From assembly GCA_018223385.1 (NCBI GenBank), contig JAGTTR010000001.1:62001-126000 (forward strand): a stretch of 64,000 bases of DNA, read 5' to 3'. Below, piece after piece: positions 45,468-55,389 of the stretch. The DNA is from Oscillospiraceae bacterium Marseille-Q3528 (GTDB lineage Bacteria > Bacillota > Clostridia > Lachnospirales > Lachnospiraceae). The position numbers and the translations under genes are program-made. The stretch's first letter is position 1; each line of letters begins with the position of its first letter. Below the pieces are notes generated by a model, which worked only from the letters and a program-made list of their open reading frames with translations, made no database searches and had not been told where the DNA came from.

Positions 45468-46488
45468 CCTCATAGCTTCGGCGCAGCTGTCCGCAGGCAC
45501 CGTCAATATCTCTTCCCATTTCTCTTCGGATTGTCGCATTGATCCCGTATTTTTCCAGCTTATCTTTAAAATCCAGCACCGCCGTGCGGTCCGGCTGGAC
45601 GTAACCCTTCTCCTTCACCGGGTTCACCGGGATCAGGTTCACATGGCAGTTCTGCCCCCGCAGCAGCCCCGCCAGCGCTTTCGCATCCTCCCGGGTGTCG
45701 TTGACGCCGCCCACCAGACTGTACTCATAGGTCATCCGGCGGCCGGTTTTCTGAAAATAATACCGGCAGGCATCCATGACCTCCCCCAGGGAATAGGTGT
45801 AGGCAATGGGCATCAGCTCTTTGCGCTTCTCGTTGTCCGAGGCGTGTAAGGACAGGGCCAGCGTCACCTGCAGGTCTTCCTCGGCAAAGGCGCGGATCTT
45901 CGGCACGATGCCACAGGTGGACACGGTGATGTTGCGCTGGCTGATATTTAAACCGTTGGTGTCAGTGAGCATCCGCAGGAACTGGATGAGAGTGTCGTAG
46001 TTGTCGAAGGGTTCTCCCGTGCCCATGACGACCACATTGGACACCCGCTCCCCGGTGAGCTTCTGGATAGCATACACCTGGGCCAGCATTTCCCCCACCG
46101 TCAGGTTCCGCACCAGACCGCCGATGCCGGAGGCGCAGAATTTGCAGCCCATGCGACAGCCCACCTGGGAAGAAATACAGACGGAGTCGCCGTGGTGGTA
46201 TTGCATCCACACGCTTTCCACCACCTGCCGGTCAGACAGGGCGAAGAGAAATTTCTTCGTGCCGTCGATCTTTGACGTCTGCACCCGCAGCGCCTGCAGC
46301 GGCCACAGTGCATAGTTTTCCCGCAGCTTTTCCCGCAAAGCCCGGGACAGGTTGGTCATCTCGTCAAAATCATCCACCAGCCGCACGTGCAGCCACTCGT
46401 AAATCTGTTTTGCCCGGAAGGGCTTCTCACCCAGCGCCCTCATGGCCTCTTTCAGTTCTTCCAGTGTCATGGAACGAATATCCGTCAT
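45448..46488 (-). CDS. rlmN: 23S rRNA/tRNA adenine-C2 methyltransferase RlmN
   Basis: A 346-residue radical SAM enzyme. The cluster-binding motif CRMGCKFCASG lies at about 110-120. The N-terminal HTH-like part (EALRALGEKPFRAKQIYEWL) binds RNA, and MGTGEPFDNYDTL, PVNPVKEKGYV and the C-terminal catalytic Cys in GACGQLRRSY complete it. It methylates A2503 of 23S rRNA and A37 of some tRNAs. It ends the murE-priA-def-fmt-...-rlmN block, 12 bases after rsmB. Confidence 0.96.
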   Translation of the reverse strand: MTDIRSMTLEELKEAMRALGEKPFRAKQIYEWLHVRLVDDFDEMTNLSRALREKLRENYALWPLQALRVQTSKIDGTKKFLFALSDRQVVESVWMQYHHGDSVCISSQVGCRMGCKFCASGIGGLVRNLTVGEMLAQVYAIQKLTGERVSNVVVMGTGEPFDNYDTLIQFLRMLTDTNGLNISQRNITVSTCGIVPKIRAFAEEDLQVTLALSLHASDNEKRKELMPIAYTYSLGEVMDACRYYFQKTGRRMTYEYSLVGGVNDTREDAKALAGLLRGQNCHVNLIPVNPVKEKGYVQPDRTAVLDFKDKLEKYGINATIRREMGRDIDGACGQLRRSYEESSVMP

Positions 46489-46500
46489 CGTCTTCCCCTC

Positions 46501-47853
46501 TTATACTCCCCGCCGCAGCTTCGCCAGGAAAAATCCGTCGCAAGGGTGTGTTCCCGGCAGCAGCTGCAGATAGCCGTCTTTTGTAGTCTCGCTTTTCAGC
46601 GCCTCCGGCAGCCGGTCGTCCAGGCTCACCGGTTCAAACGGAAAATGCGCTGTGAACCAGCACAGGTTTTCCTCGTTTTCTTCTTTATTGATGGTGCAGG
46701 TGCTGTACACCAGCGTGCCGCCGGGCTTCACGTAATCCGCCGCACAGGTCAGGATCTGCCTCTGCAGCGCCGCCAGGGCGTGCAGGTCTTCCTCCTGCAC
46801 CCGGTAGCGGATGTCCTTCTTGCGGCCCAGCACCCCAAGGCCCGAGCAGGGCAGATCCGCCAGCACCACATCCGCCTGTCCCTTCATGGACGGGTCAGGG
46901 ATGGTGGCATCCCACTGCCTGGCCGTGATATTGGAAAAACCGCTGCGGGCAATGTTGTCCTCCAGCAGTTCCAGTTTGTACTCCGTCAGATCTCTGGCCT
47001 CCACACTGCCGGTGCCGGACAAAAGATCTGCAAGCTGCAAACTTTTGCCGCCCGGCGCCGCGCAGATGTCCAGACAGCGATCCCCAGCTTTCGGCGCCGC
47101 CACATAGGCGGGCAGCATGGAAGAAGCGTCCTGTACCTGGAACAGCCCTTCCCCGAAGGAGGGCAGTGCTTCCAGATAATCAAATCTGGTCAGACGCAGG
47201 GCATCCGGCACAAAGCCCGCCTGCTCTGCCTGAGCCCCTTCTGCCTGCAGCCGTGTCAGCAGCGCCTCCGGCGAGATTCGGGAGCTGTTGCAGCGGATGT
47301 AGGTGGACGCCGGTTCCAGAAAAGCAGCGAGCAGCCGCTCCACCGTCTCCTCCGGGTACACAGCCAGCCATTTTTTCACGATCCACAGGGGCATGGAATA
47401 CCGCACAGACAGGTAATCTGCGCCGGTTCCCGTCACTGTCAGTGCCTTGTCTTTTTCTCTGGCAATGCTTCTCAGTACGCCGTTGACAAAGCCCTTCAGA
47501 TTGTAAAAGCCCTTGCGGGTAGCCAGCTTCACCGATTCGTTGCACACCGCCGCGTCCGGCACGCTGTCCATGAACAACAGCTGGTAGACGCCCAGCCGCA
47601 GGATGCCCCGGATCACCGGCTTCATTTTTTTCACCGGCACCTTGGAAAACCGGTTCAGCACATCGTCGATGCGGATGAGCTGTTCCAGCGTTCCCTCACA
47701 CAGGCGGCTTAGGAACGCCCGGTCTCTTTTCTCCATATACTGGTATTTTTCCAGCACATTTTTCAGCACATGGTTGCTGTACTCCCCGCGGTCTGTCACC
47801 TCTGTCAGCACATACAACGCCAGCTCCCGCACGTTGGGATTGTCCTTAGTCAT
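46501..47853 (-). CDS. rsmB: 16S rRNA cytosine-967 methyltransferase RsmB
   Basis: A 450-residue enzyme. Residues 1-140 are a NusB-like helical domain (ALYVLTEVTDRGEYSNHVLK). The methyltransferase domain shows the SAM motif CLDICAAPGGKSLQLADL, DLPCSGLGVLGRK, and the catalytic Cys in YSTCTINKEENEENL. It makes m5C967 in 16S rRNA. It overlaps the peptidase gene by 8 bases and is read in the def-fmt operon. Confidence 0.95.
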   Translation of the reverse strand: MTKDNPNVRELALYVLTEVTDRGEYSNHVLKNVLEKYQYMEKRDRAFLSRLCEGTLEQLIRIDDVLNRFSKVPVKKMKPVIRGILRLGVYQLLFMDSVPDAAVCNESVKLATRKGFYNLKGFVNGVLRSIAREKDKALTVTGTGADYLSVRYSMPLWIVKKWLAVYPEETVERLLAAFLEPASTYIRCNSSRISPEALLTRLQAEGAQAEQAGFVPDALRLTRFDYLEALPSFGEGLFQVQDASSMLPAYVAAPKAGDRCLDICAAPGGKSLQLADLLSGTGSVEARDLTEYKLELLEDNIARSGFSNITARQWDATIPDPSMKGQADVVLADLPCSGLGVLGRKKDIRYRVQEEDLHALAALQRQILTCAADYVKPGGTLVYSTCTINKEENEENLCWFTAHFPFEPVSLDDRLPEALKSETTKDGYLQLLPGTHPCDGFFLAKLRRGV

Positions 47854-48550
47854 TTCTCCGTCTTCCTCCTGCCAGGATTAAAAGCCGCAGCAGCTGTAAA
47901 ATGGATGCCGCCAGGCTTGCCACATAGGTGAGGGCAGCCGCTGTCAGCACCTTCTTCGTGCCGCCGATCTCCTGCTGGCCCAGAATGCCGCAGCTGTCCA
48001 GCAGACGGATGGCTCTTGCAGAGGCGTTAAATTCCACCGGCAGGGTCACCACCTGGAACAGCACGGCTGCCAGGAACAGGATAATACCGATGTCCAGCAG
48101 GGGCCCGATGGAAAAGATCAGACCTGCCACAAAGATGGGCCAGGACAGACTGGAGCCAAAATTGGCAACGGGCACCAGGGCCGAACGGATAGACAGGGGC
48201 ACATAGCCCACCTGATGCTGTACCGCATGACCGCACTCATGGGCCGCCACACCGATGGCCGCCACGGAAGTGGATCCATACACGGAATCCGACAGCCGCA
48301 GTACCTTGCTGGACGGATCGTAGTGGTCGGTGAGATTGCCGCTGATGTGCTCGATGCGCACATCGTAGATGCCGGACTGGCGCAGGATCCGCTCCGCCGC
48401 CTCGGCGCCGGTGATCCCGGCCATACTCCGCACCCGGGAATATTTGTTGAATGTACTTTTTACTTTTGAAGATGCCAGCATGGACAGCACCACACCGATG
48501 AGTACGAGAATGTACGTGCCGTCAAACCGGTAAAAACCAAATCCATACAT
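47846..48550 (-). CDS. Membrane zinc metallopeptidase (YugP type)
   Basis: A 234-residue protein of the YugP/neutral zinc metallopeptidase family. A first membrane helix at 12-28 (YILVLIGVVLSMLAS), the zinc site VAAHECGHAVQHQVGY at about 105-120, and further helices (FVAGLIFSIGPLLDIGIILF, VLTAAALTYVASLAAS) are seen. The family is often located between fmt and rsmB in Clostridia; its substrate is not known. Confidence 0.88.
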   Translation of the reverse strand: MYGFGFYRFDGTYILVLIGVVLSMLASSKVKSTFNKYSRVRSMAGITGAEAAERILRQSGIYDVRIEHISGNLTDHYDPSSKVLRLSDSVYGSTSVAAIGVAAHECGHAVQHQVGYVPLSIRSALVPVANFGSSLSWPIFVAGLIFSIGPLLDIGIILFLAAVLFQVVTLPVEFNASARAIRLLDSCGILGQQEIGGTKKVLTAAALTYVASLAASILQLLRLLILAGGRRRND

Positions 48551-49492
48551 TTATGCTTCCTCCTGTCCCAGCACGGTGCCCGGAAGCACTTCATAGCCGC
48601 GTAAAAATGCCTCCGTGTCCATGCGTTTCTTTCCTCCCAGCTGCACTTCGGTGAGAGCCAGCACCCGGTCGCCCGCCGCCACAAAAAGAGCGCCGTCCAC
48701 AGACACCACCGCTCCCGGCGTATGACCGGCAGAAGCTTCTTCCGTCACTTCTGCGCTCCAGATTTTCAACGTCTTACCGCCCAGCTTCGTATAGGCGCTG
48801 GGCCAGGGATTCAGGCCCCGGATGAGACACTCGATGCGCGCCGCCTCCATGCGCCAGTCGATCTGCCCCAGGCTCTTTTTGATCATGCCCGCATAGGTGG
48901 ACTGGCTGGAATCCTGTTTTGTGAAAACGGCGGTGCCATTTTCCAGCTGCCGCAGCGTCTCGATGAGCAGGTCAGCGCCTGCCCCGCTTAATTTGTCAAA
49001 CAGGCTGCCGCCGGTCTCTTTCTCATCCAGTGGCACCACACATTTCAAGATCATGTCGCCGGTGTCCAGCCCCTCATCCATGCGCATGGTGGTCACGCCG
49101 GTTTCTTTTTCCCCGTCGATGACCGCCCACTGGATGGGCGCTGCGCCCCGGTATTTGGGCAGCAGGGAGGCATGGACGTTGACGCAGCCGTATCGCGGCA
49201 TTTCCAGAATGGACTTCGGCAGGATCTGTCCGAAAGCCACCACCACGATGACGTCCGGCTGAAAGGTGCGCAGATAGTCCACACAGGATGTTTCCCGGAT
49301 CTTCACCGGCTGATACACCGGGATGCCGTGGGCCTCTGCCGCTTCCTTTACCGGTGTCGGCTGCATGGCCTTGCCTCTTCCCTTTGGTTTATCCGGCTGG
49401 GTCACAGCCAACACCACCTCATGTCCGGCCTTCACCAGTGCTTCCAGGGTGCCCACCGCAAAATCCGGCGTTCCCATAAATACTACTCTCAT
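48551..49492 (-). CDS. fmt: Methionyl-tRNA formyltransferase
   Basis: A 313-residue enzyme that formylates initiator Met-tRNA. The 10-formyl-THF site and catalytic His/Asn appear in CVNVHASLLPKYRGAAPIQW and TGVTTMRMDEGLDTGDMIL, after the Rossmann-like start MRVVFMGTPDFAVGTLEALV. The C-terminal domain (from about 210) binds the tRNA. It lies next to def, whose product removes the formyl group again. Confidence 0.97.
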   Translation of the reverse strand: MRVVFMGTPDFAVGTLEALVKAGHEVVLAVTQPDKPKGRGKAMQPTPVKEAAEAHGIPVYQPVKIRETSCVDYLRTFQPDVIVVVAFGQILPKSILEMPRYGCVNVHASLLPKYRGAAPIQWAVIDGEKETGVTTMRMDEGLDTGDMILKCVVPLDEKETGGSLFDKLSGAGADLLIETLRQLENGTAVFTKQDSSQSTYAGMIKKSLGQIDWRMEAARIECLIRGLNPWPSAYTKLGGKTLKIWSAEVTEEASAGHTPGAVVSVDGALFVAAGDRVLALTEVQLGGKKRMDTEAFLRGYEVLPGTVLGQEEA

Positions 49493-49519
49493 CTGTATTC
49501 CTCCTCTGCCTGCGGATGG

Positions 49520-49981
49520 TTATTCCACGTCCATGATCTCGCCTTCGGCCTTCTCCACATAAAGATGGCCGTCCAGATGGTCATTCTCATGCAGCACCGC
49601 CCGGGCCAGAAGCTCGGTGGCTTCCAGTTCGAAGGGCTCCATGTTCTCATCCAGGGCACGCACCTTCACATAGTTGGGTCTGGTGACAACGGCACACTTG
49701 CCCGGCACGCTCAAGCACCCCTCTTCCCCGGTCTGCTCTCCAGAGGTTTCCACGATCTCGGGGTTGATAAACACCCGAGGTGTATCTCCTGTGGTATCCA
49801 CCACAAAAATCCGTTTCAAAATGCCCACCTGGGGAGCCGCCAGGCCCACACCGCAGGCATCATACATTGTCTCAAACATATCCGAAATAAGGGTTTTCAG
49901 CCGCGGCGTCATCTCCTTTACCTCTCTGCACTGCTTGGTCAGTACCTCGTCTCCCATCACTCTGATCTGTCTTAATGCCAT
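49520..49981 (-). CDS. def: Peptide deformylase
   Basis: A 153-residue metalloenzyme removing N-formyl from new proteins. The three signatures are present: GVGLAAPQVG, EEGCLSVP (with the metal Cys) and VLHENDHLDGHLY in place of the common HExDHL, keeping both metal His and the catalytic Glu. It is 27 bases upstream of fmt. Confidence 0.97.
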   Translation of the reverse strand: MALRQIRVMGDEVLTKQCREVKEMTPRLKTLISDMFETMYDACGVGLAAPQVGILKRIFVVDTTGDTPRVFINPEIVETSGEQTGEEGCLSVPGKCAVVTRPNYVKVRALDENMEPFELEATELLARAVLHENDHLDGHLYVEKAEGEIMDVE

Positions 49982-50031
49982 TGTCCTCTCTCCTTATCTG
50001 TACAAAAATCTCTGTTCCTGTTTTTATCCTG

Positions 50032-52275
50032 TCAAAAAGGATTCATCGGGTTGAAATCAAACTGGATCGCGATCGATGAAAATCCCTCGTTTGCTTCGAT
50101 ATATTTTTCCAGCGCCTCCCGGATCCGGGAAAGCAGGGCGCCGTCTGCATGTTTCACATAAATGTTTTTCCGGTAGCGGTCCTTCACCCGGGCCACCGAT
50201 GCATCTGCCGGGCCGATGACCTGTACGCCGTGGCTGCCGCCCAGCCGTTCAATCATCTGTTTTAAATAGGAAGCACCCACCGCCAGATGTTCCTCTTCCT
50301 CACAGCTTAACAGCACCGCCATCATCTGTGCTCCCGGCGGATAGGACATCATCCGGCGAAACAGCATTTCCTGTGCATAGAAGCCTTCGTAGTCCTGCGC
50401 CGCCGCCAGGGTGATGCTGTAGTGATCGGGCTGGTACGTCTGGATCACCATTTCCCCGGGGCGCTCGCCTCTGCCTGCCCGGCCTGCCGCCTGGGTCAGC
50501 AGCTGAAACGTGCGTTCCGCCGACCGGTAATCCCCGGCAAACAAAGACAGATCCGCCGCCAGTGCCCCCACCAGCGTCACATCCCTGAAATCATGCCCCT
50601 TGACGATCATCTGGGTACCGATGAGGATATCCGCCCGGTGCTCCGCAAATTCCGTCAGGATCTTCGCGTGGCCGTCCTTGTTTTTCGTGGTATCCATGTC
50701 CATCCGCAGCACCCGGGCGCCAGGAAAGGTTTTCCGGGTCAGCTCTTCGATCTGCTGGGTGCCCGCCTTCATCTCGCTGATGTAGCCGGAGCCGCACACC
50801 GGGCACCGAGACACCTGCGCGGTCTCATAACCGCAGTAATGGCACACCAGCCGTGCCGCGCCGCCCTTCCGGTGGACGCTTAAGGACACGTCACAGTGGG
50901 GACATTTCATCACCGCACCGCAGGAACGGCAGGAAACAAAACCGGAATACCCCCGGCGGTTCAAAAACAGCATGACCTGCTCCTGTTTCGCCAGCCGGTC
51001 CTCGATCTGTTCCTTTAAGTGCCTGCCGAACACGGAACGGTTGCCCTCCCGCAGCTCCTCCCGCATATCGGTGATGGTCACCTGAGGCAGGGGCTGATTG
51101 CCGGCCCGGCGGGTCAGCGTCAGCAGCCGGTATTCCCCGGTCTTCGCTTTATCATAGGATTCCACCGAAGGTGTGGCCGATCCCAGCAACACCGAGGCGT
51201 GACACATCTGTGCCCGGCGGATGGCCACCTCCCGGGCGTGATACCGGGGCATGTTTTCACTCTTATAGGTGCCCTCATGCTCTTCATCAATGATAATAAA
51301 CCCCAATCGTGAAAACGGTGTGAACAGTGCCGACCGGGGGCCGATCATGATGTCGATCTCCCCCCGCTTGGCCCGCTCGAACTGGTCGTATCGCTCGCCC
51401 TGGGAGAGCCGGGAGTTGATCACCGACACCCGGTCGCCGAACCGGGTGTAAAACCGCAGCAGCGTCTGGTATGTCAGGGCAATCTCCGGGATGAGCACGA
51501 TCACCTGCCGTCCCTCTGCCACCACTTTTTCAATGAGTTCCAGATACACCTCGGTCTTGCCGCTGCCGGTGACGCCGTGGAGCAGATACGTCTGACGGAT
51601 GTCCCGCCGGTAATCGTCCCATACGGTATCCACCGCCTGCTGTTGTTCCGCTGTTAGTTCTTTTTCTCCGTATTTCTGAGAAACCTGGCTCTCCGGGTTC
51701 CGGTACCGGGTCTTCCGGGAAAGGGTCACAAGCCCCTTCTCTTCCAGCTCCCGTACCGTTTTGCCGTCACTTTTCTCCCGGCCCGTCAGCGCCTGCATCG
51801 TGCAGCTGCCCCGTTCCAGCAGAAACGAAAGCACCCGGGCTCTGGCCCGGTATTTTCGCCGCAGGCACAGGTCGTAATAGGCCTGCACCGCCTGTCGGTC
51901 GGAAGACAGGGTGACCGTCACCTCTTCCTGATTTTTCACCTGGGCGCGCACGGGCAGCACCGTTTTCAGCGCCTGGATCATGGTGGAGCCGTAGGTCTGC
52001 CGGATCCAGGCCGCCAGGGCAATAAGTTCCCCTTCCACCGGCACCGCCCCGGGCACAATGCCCGTCAGTTCCTTTATTTTTGCCGGATCGTAGGAGGGCT
52101 GGTCGGTGATGTCCAGCACAAAGCCCTTCTGCTGCCGGTTGCCGTTTCCGAATGGGAACAGCACCTGCACCCCCGGGGTGATCTGCCCGGCCAGTGCCTC
52201 CGGAATCCGGTACGTGAACGTGCGGTCCAGTTTTTCACTTGTGATATCTACAATGATCTGTGCATATTGCTGCAT
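50032..52275 (-). CDS. priA: Primosomal helicase PriA
   Basis: A 747-residue replication restart helicase. The start at ATG 52275 follows the murE stop. Order: the 3'-OH-binding N-terminal domain (YAQIIVDITSEKLDRTFTYR), GVTGSGKTEVYLELI (Walker A), IIDEEHEGTY (DEEH box), a zinc-binding insert with CRSCGAVMKCPHCDVSLSVH, CHYCGYETAQVSRCPVCGSG, and helicase motifs V/VI (AAGRAGRG). It reloads the replisome at stalled forks. It is co-transcribed with murE upstream and def downstream. Confidence 0.96.
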   Translation of the reverse strand: MQQYAQIIVDITSEKLDRTFTYRIPEALAGQITPGVQVLFPFGNGNRQQKGFVLDITDQPSYDPAKIKELTGIVPGAVPVEGELIALAAWIRQTYGSTMIQALKTVLPVRAQVKNQEEVTVTLSSDRQAVQAYYDLCLRRKYRARARVLSFLLERGSCTMQALTGREKSDGKTVRELEEKGLVTLSRKTRYRNPESQVSQKYGEKELTAEQQQAVDTVWDDYRRDIRQTYLLHGVTGSGKTEVYLELIEKVVAEGRQVIVLIPEIALTYQTLLRFYTRFGDRVSVINSRLSQGERYDQFERAKRGEIDIMIGPRSALFTPFSRLGFIIIDEEHEGTYKSENMPRYHAREVAIRRAQMCHASVLLGSATPSVESYDKAKTGEYRLLTLTRRAGNQPLPQVTITDMREELREGNRSVFGRHLKEQIEDRLAKQEQVMLFLNRRGYSGFVSCRSCGAVMKCPHCDVSLSVHRKGGAARLVCHYCGYETAQVSRCPVCGSGYISEMKAGTQQIEELTRKTFPGARVLRMDMDTTKNKDGHAKILTEFAEHRADILIGTQMIVKGHDFRDVTLVGALAADLSLFAGDYRSAERTFQLLTQAAGRAGRGERPGEMVIQTYQPDHYSITLAAAQDYEGFYAQEMLFRRMMSYPPGAQMMAVLLSCEEEEHLAVGASYLKQMIERLGGSHGVQVIGPADASVARVKDRYRKNIYVKHADGALLSRIREALEKYIEANEGFSSIAIQFDFNPMNPF

Positions 52276-52276
52276 G

Positions 52277-53743
52277 TTATCTGCCTGCCAGAATGTCTGC
52301 GATGAGATCCCGCTCATCCATGGGATGCTTCACGCCCCTGATCTCCTGATAATCCTCATGTCCCTTGCCCGCCAGAACGATCACGTCGCCGGGCTGGCCG
52401 TGGTGGATGGCGTAGGCAATGGCCTCCTTCCGATCCGGGATCTCCACATATTTGCCATCGGTTTTGGCAATGCCCACCTTGATATCGTCGATGATGGCCT
52501 GGGGCTCCTCGTCCCGGGGATTATCCGATGTGATGATCGTCAGATCCGCCAGACGGCCGGACACCTCGCCCATCTCATACCGGCGCAGCTTGGAGCGGTT
52601 GCCGCCGCAGCCAAACAGGCACACCAGACGCTTGGGATTGTATTCCTTTAAGGTGGTTAAAAGACTTTCCAGGCTCATGGCATTGTGGGCGTAATCGATC
52701 ATCAGCGTAAAATCATCTGACACTTTGATAAGCTCGATACGGCCCTTCACCTTCGCCTGCTTCAGGGCATAGAGAATATCCTGATCTGCCACGCCGAAAT
52801 GCCGGCAGACGGCAATGGCCATCAGGGAATTGTATACGCTGAACCGGCCCGGCAGGTCGATCTCCACATCCAGATCCATGGAACCGGACACGTGATAGGC
52901 CACGCCCAAATATCCGGCGCCGTTGACCAGATGGACATTTTCCGCCCGCAGGGACGCCTCCGGGGAAAAGCCCACCGTCTCCAGACGGCACGTATGGCCC
53001 TCCAGCACCTGTTTCCAGTGAGGATCGTCCACGTTGACAATGCCCACCTTACACTGGCGGAACAGTCTGCCCTTGCACTCCATGTACTCTTCAAAGGAAG
53101 CGTGCTCATTGGGGCCGATGTGATCCGGTTCAATATTCGTAAACAGACCCAGCTCAAACAAAATCCCGGCTGTCCGGTGCAGCATGAGGCCCTGGGAGGA
53201 CACCTCCATCACTGCGCAGTCACAGCCCGCATCCGCCATCTCCCGCAGATACTTCTGTACCGTCACCGACTCCGGCGTGGTATTGCTGGATGGAATTTTC
53301 TTTTCCTTAATAATGGTCTCAATGGTGCCGATCAGTCCCACCTGATGACCCGCATGTTCCAGGATGGATTTGATCATATAGGTGGTGGTAGTTTTTCCTT
53401 TCGTTCCCGTCACACCGATGACCGGAATCTGCTCCGCCGGGTAATCGTACCAGGCCGCCGCGATAAGCGCCATGGCATACCGGGGATCCTCCACCCGGAT
53501 GACTGTCACGCTGTCCGGCACCTCCACCTTTTTGGAAACTACCAGCACAGCGGCTCCCTGCTCCGCCGCCTGGGCGGCAAACTTATGTCCATCTGTCACG
53601 GCACCCGGGATACAGAAAAACAGGCAGCCCGGCGTGATCTTCCGGGAATCGTTCACAATATCCGTCACTTCTGTGTCAATACTGCCCTGTATGCATGTAT
53701 AGGAAATCCGTTCCAGTAATTGATTCAGCTTCTTCATGGTCAT
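52277..53743 (-). CDS. murE: UDP-MurNAc-tripeptide synthetase MurE
   Basis: A 488-residue ligase adding the third amino acid to the muropeptide precursor. The ATP site VTGTKGKTTTTYMIKSILEH lies near 110, with MEVSSQGLMLHRTAGILFEL and TNIEPDHIGPNEHASFEEY in the centre. The C-terminal DNPRDEEPQAIIDDI carries the DNPR motif of meso-diaminopimelate-adding enzymes, implying a meso-DAP wall. The start lies beside the repeat element at 53780. Confidence 0.96.
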   Translation of the reverse strand: MTMKKLNQLLERISYTCIQGSIDTEVTDIVNDSRKITPGCLFFCIPGAVTDGHKFAAQAAEQGAAVLVVSKKVEVPDSVTVIRVEDPRYAMALIAAAWYDYPAEQIPVIGVTGTKGKTTTTYMIKSILEHAGHQVGLIGTIETIIKEKKIPSSNTTPESVTVQKYLREMADAGCDCAVMEVSSQGLMLHRTAGILFELGLFTNIEPDHIGPNEHASFEEYMECKGRLFRQCKVGIVNVDDPHWKQVLEGHTCRLETVGFSPEASLRAENVHLVNGAGYLGVAYHVSGSMDLDVEIDLPGRFSVYNSLMAIAVCRHFGVADQDILYALKQAKVKGRIELIKVSDDFTLMIDYAHNAMSLESLLTTLKEYNPKRLVCLFGCGGNRSKLRRYEMGEVSGRLADLTIITSDNPRDEEPQAIIDDIKVGIAKTDGKYVEIPDRKEAIAYAIHHGQPGDVIVLAGKGHEDYQEIRGVKHPMDERDLIADILAGR

Positions 53744-53779
53744 TCCTCCCCGATACTGATATCATTTCATTACATATCA

Positions 53780-53946
53780 TTATAACAGATTGCTCCGTGC
53801 TGTGCACTCCCGCAATCTTCCGACAGCATTCGCATATCGCGAAGCATGCGCTCCGCTTTCATGCTCATGCTGCGGGCGTGTCTCAAGTCCTTTCATCCGC
53901 TTATGAGCAAGCTCATGCGGATTCATGCCTTTCGACACTGTTATAA
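53780..53946. repeat. Interspersed structured repeat, family 1, copy 1
   Basis: The 167-base element is bounded by TTATAACAG (53780-53788) and the inverted CTGTTATAA (53938-53946). Inside it has GATTGC...GCAATC around GTGC-TGT-GCAC and the motif ATTCGCATATCGCG. Much of its sequence (GATTGCTCCGTGCT, then TGCACTCCCGCAATC, and ATTCGCATATCGCG) recurs at 60432-60539. The outward CTGTTATAAT towards murE could act as a -10 box. The rest of the gap to 54166 contains no gene. Confidence 0.7.
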
Positions 53947-54117
53947 CAATAGCATACTTCCCCCTTTTTATCAAACAGAAGGTTTTTGTTCTCTCTTCCT
54001 TCATTTTATCTTAAGATTTTTTCATTTATTTTTAGAAAACGTCCACACTTTGAACACATTTTCCCAGTATACTATGAGTCAGATAGTTGATTTACACACT
54101 CACTATCTCCCCCCTCA

Positions 54118-54160
54118 TAAAAAGGAAACCCCCGGATGCGCTCCGGGGGTTTTCCTTTTC
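54118..54160 (-). terminator. Terminator of the carbamate kinase gene
   Basis: AAACCCCCGGA and TCCGGGGGTTTT form an 11-bp stem around TGCGC-type loop, then CCTTTTTA on the minus strand, seven bases after arcC. Confidence 0.88.
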
Positions 54161-54166
54161 TCAACA

Positions 54167-55099
54167 TCATTCGATGACTGTTCCTGTTTTTCCGAGAAGA
54201 CCGTCTCTTGCCCGGTCGATGGAGGTGATGATGGCCTTTCTGCCGGGCTTTTTGCTGACGAATTCCACCCCGGCCACGATCTTGGGCTGCATGGTGGCTT
54301 CCTCAAACTGTCCGGCCACAATGGCCTTGCGGGCCTCCTCCACGGTCATGTGATCGATGGGTGTTTCGTTTTCCTTTCCATAATTCAGGAATACCTGATC
54401 CACGGTGGTGAGGATCATGAGAATGTCCGCGTCGGTCTGCTCTGCCAGACGGCCGCTGGCCAGGTCTTTCTCAATGACGGCACTGGCGCCTTTCAGACGG
54501 CTGCCCTGGGCCAGCACGGGGATTCCGCCGCCGCCGCAGGCAATGACGATCTGGTCTGCGTCTGCCAGTGCACGGATGGCGTCGATCTCCACAATGTCTC
54601 CGGGCCTGGGCGCTGCCACGACACGCTGATAGCCTTTTCCCGGCACCTCTGTCACATAATTGCCCTTGTCCTCTTCTGCTTCCGCCTCTTCTTTGGTCAG
54701 ATACCGGCCGATCTTTTTCACCGGGCGATAGAACGCCTCATCGTAAGGATCCACCAGCACCTGGGTGAGCAGCGTAGCCACAGTCTTGTATATCCCCCGG
54801 GAGAGCAGCTCTGCCCGGATAGCATTCTGCAGATCGTAGCCGATATAGCCCTGGCTCATGGCAGAGCACACCGACATGGGCGATACTGTGTAATCCTGAT
54901 GGGCTTTTCCAAATTCATTCATGGCCGTATGGATCATGCCGACCTGCGGCGCATTGCTGTGGGAAATGATCAGCTGGCAGCCCTCTTCTGCCAGATCAGC
55001 AATGATTTTTGCGGAGGCACGAACCCCCTCCTGCTGCTGCGGGAGGGTCGTTCCCAGCGCTCTGTGTCCAAGTGCCAGTACAACTCTTTTTTTCTCCAT
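54167..55099 (-). CDS. arcC: Carbamate kinase
   Basis: A 310-residue amino-acid-kinase-fold enzyme that makes ATP from carbamoyl phosphate and ADP. The usual N-terminal ALGGNAL reads ALGHRALGTTLPQQQ here, a variant found in Clostridial relatives. The remaining motifs fit: ISHSNAPQVGMIHTAMNEF, RVVAAPRPGDIVEIDAI, ACGGGGIPV and VIEKDLASGRLA. No arginine deiminase gene is near, so it stands alone in the window and may serve purine or agmatine fermentation. Confidence 0.88.
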   Translation of the reverse strand: MEKKRVVLALGHRALGTTLPQQQEGVRASAKIIADLAEEGCQLIISHSNAPQVGMIHTAMNEFGKAHQDYTVSPMSVCSAMSQGYIGYDLQNAIRAELLSRGIYKTVATLLTQVLVDPYDEAFYRPVKKIGRYLTKEEAEAEEDKGNYVTEVPGKGYQRVVAAPRPGDIVEIDAIRALADADQIVIACGGGGIPVLAQGSRLKGASAVIEKDLASGRLAEQTDADILMILTTVDQVFLNYGKENETPIDHMTVEEARKAIVAGQFEEATMQPKIVAGVEFVSKKPGRKAIITSIDRARDGLLGKTGTVIE

Positions 55100-55389
55100 A
55101 CTTATCCCTCATTTCTCGCGTCTCCCAGTGAAAAGAAACGCGGCATATCTATCTTTATTCTACCTTTAGTATACAAAACAATGCCAGCGGCAACAAGCAT
55201 TCTCTGCGTATCTTTTCCACGATTATTACAGTTCACTCCCGGCATCATAACGCGTTTTGCAATGCACAGAATTCATCCTTGTTCAGCCTCGCATACACAT
55301 TTGAACCAAATCTGTAAAAAGCTGTAAAATACAACTATATGGGATGAAAACCATCAGTTCATTTTGTGAATACGTCATTCTCGGGATTT

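Noticed and set aside
46387..47712. 441-codon plus-strand frame opposite rsmB and rlmN
   Set aside because: Same reason: antisense to conserved genes, without a start site or a recognisable domain.
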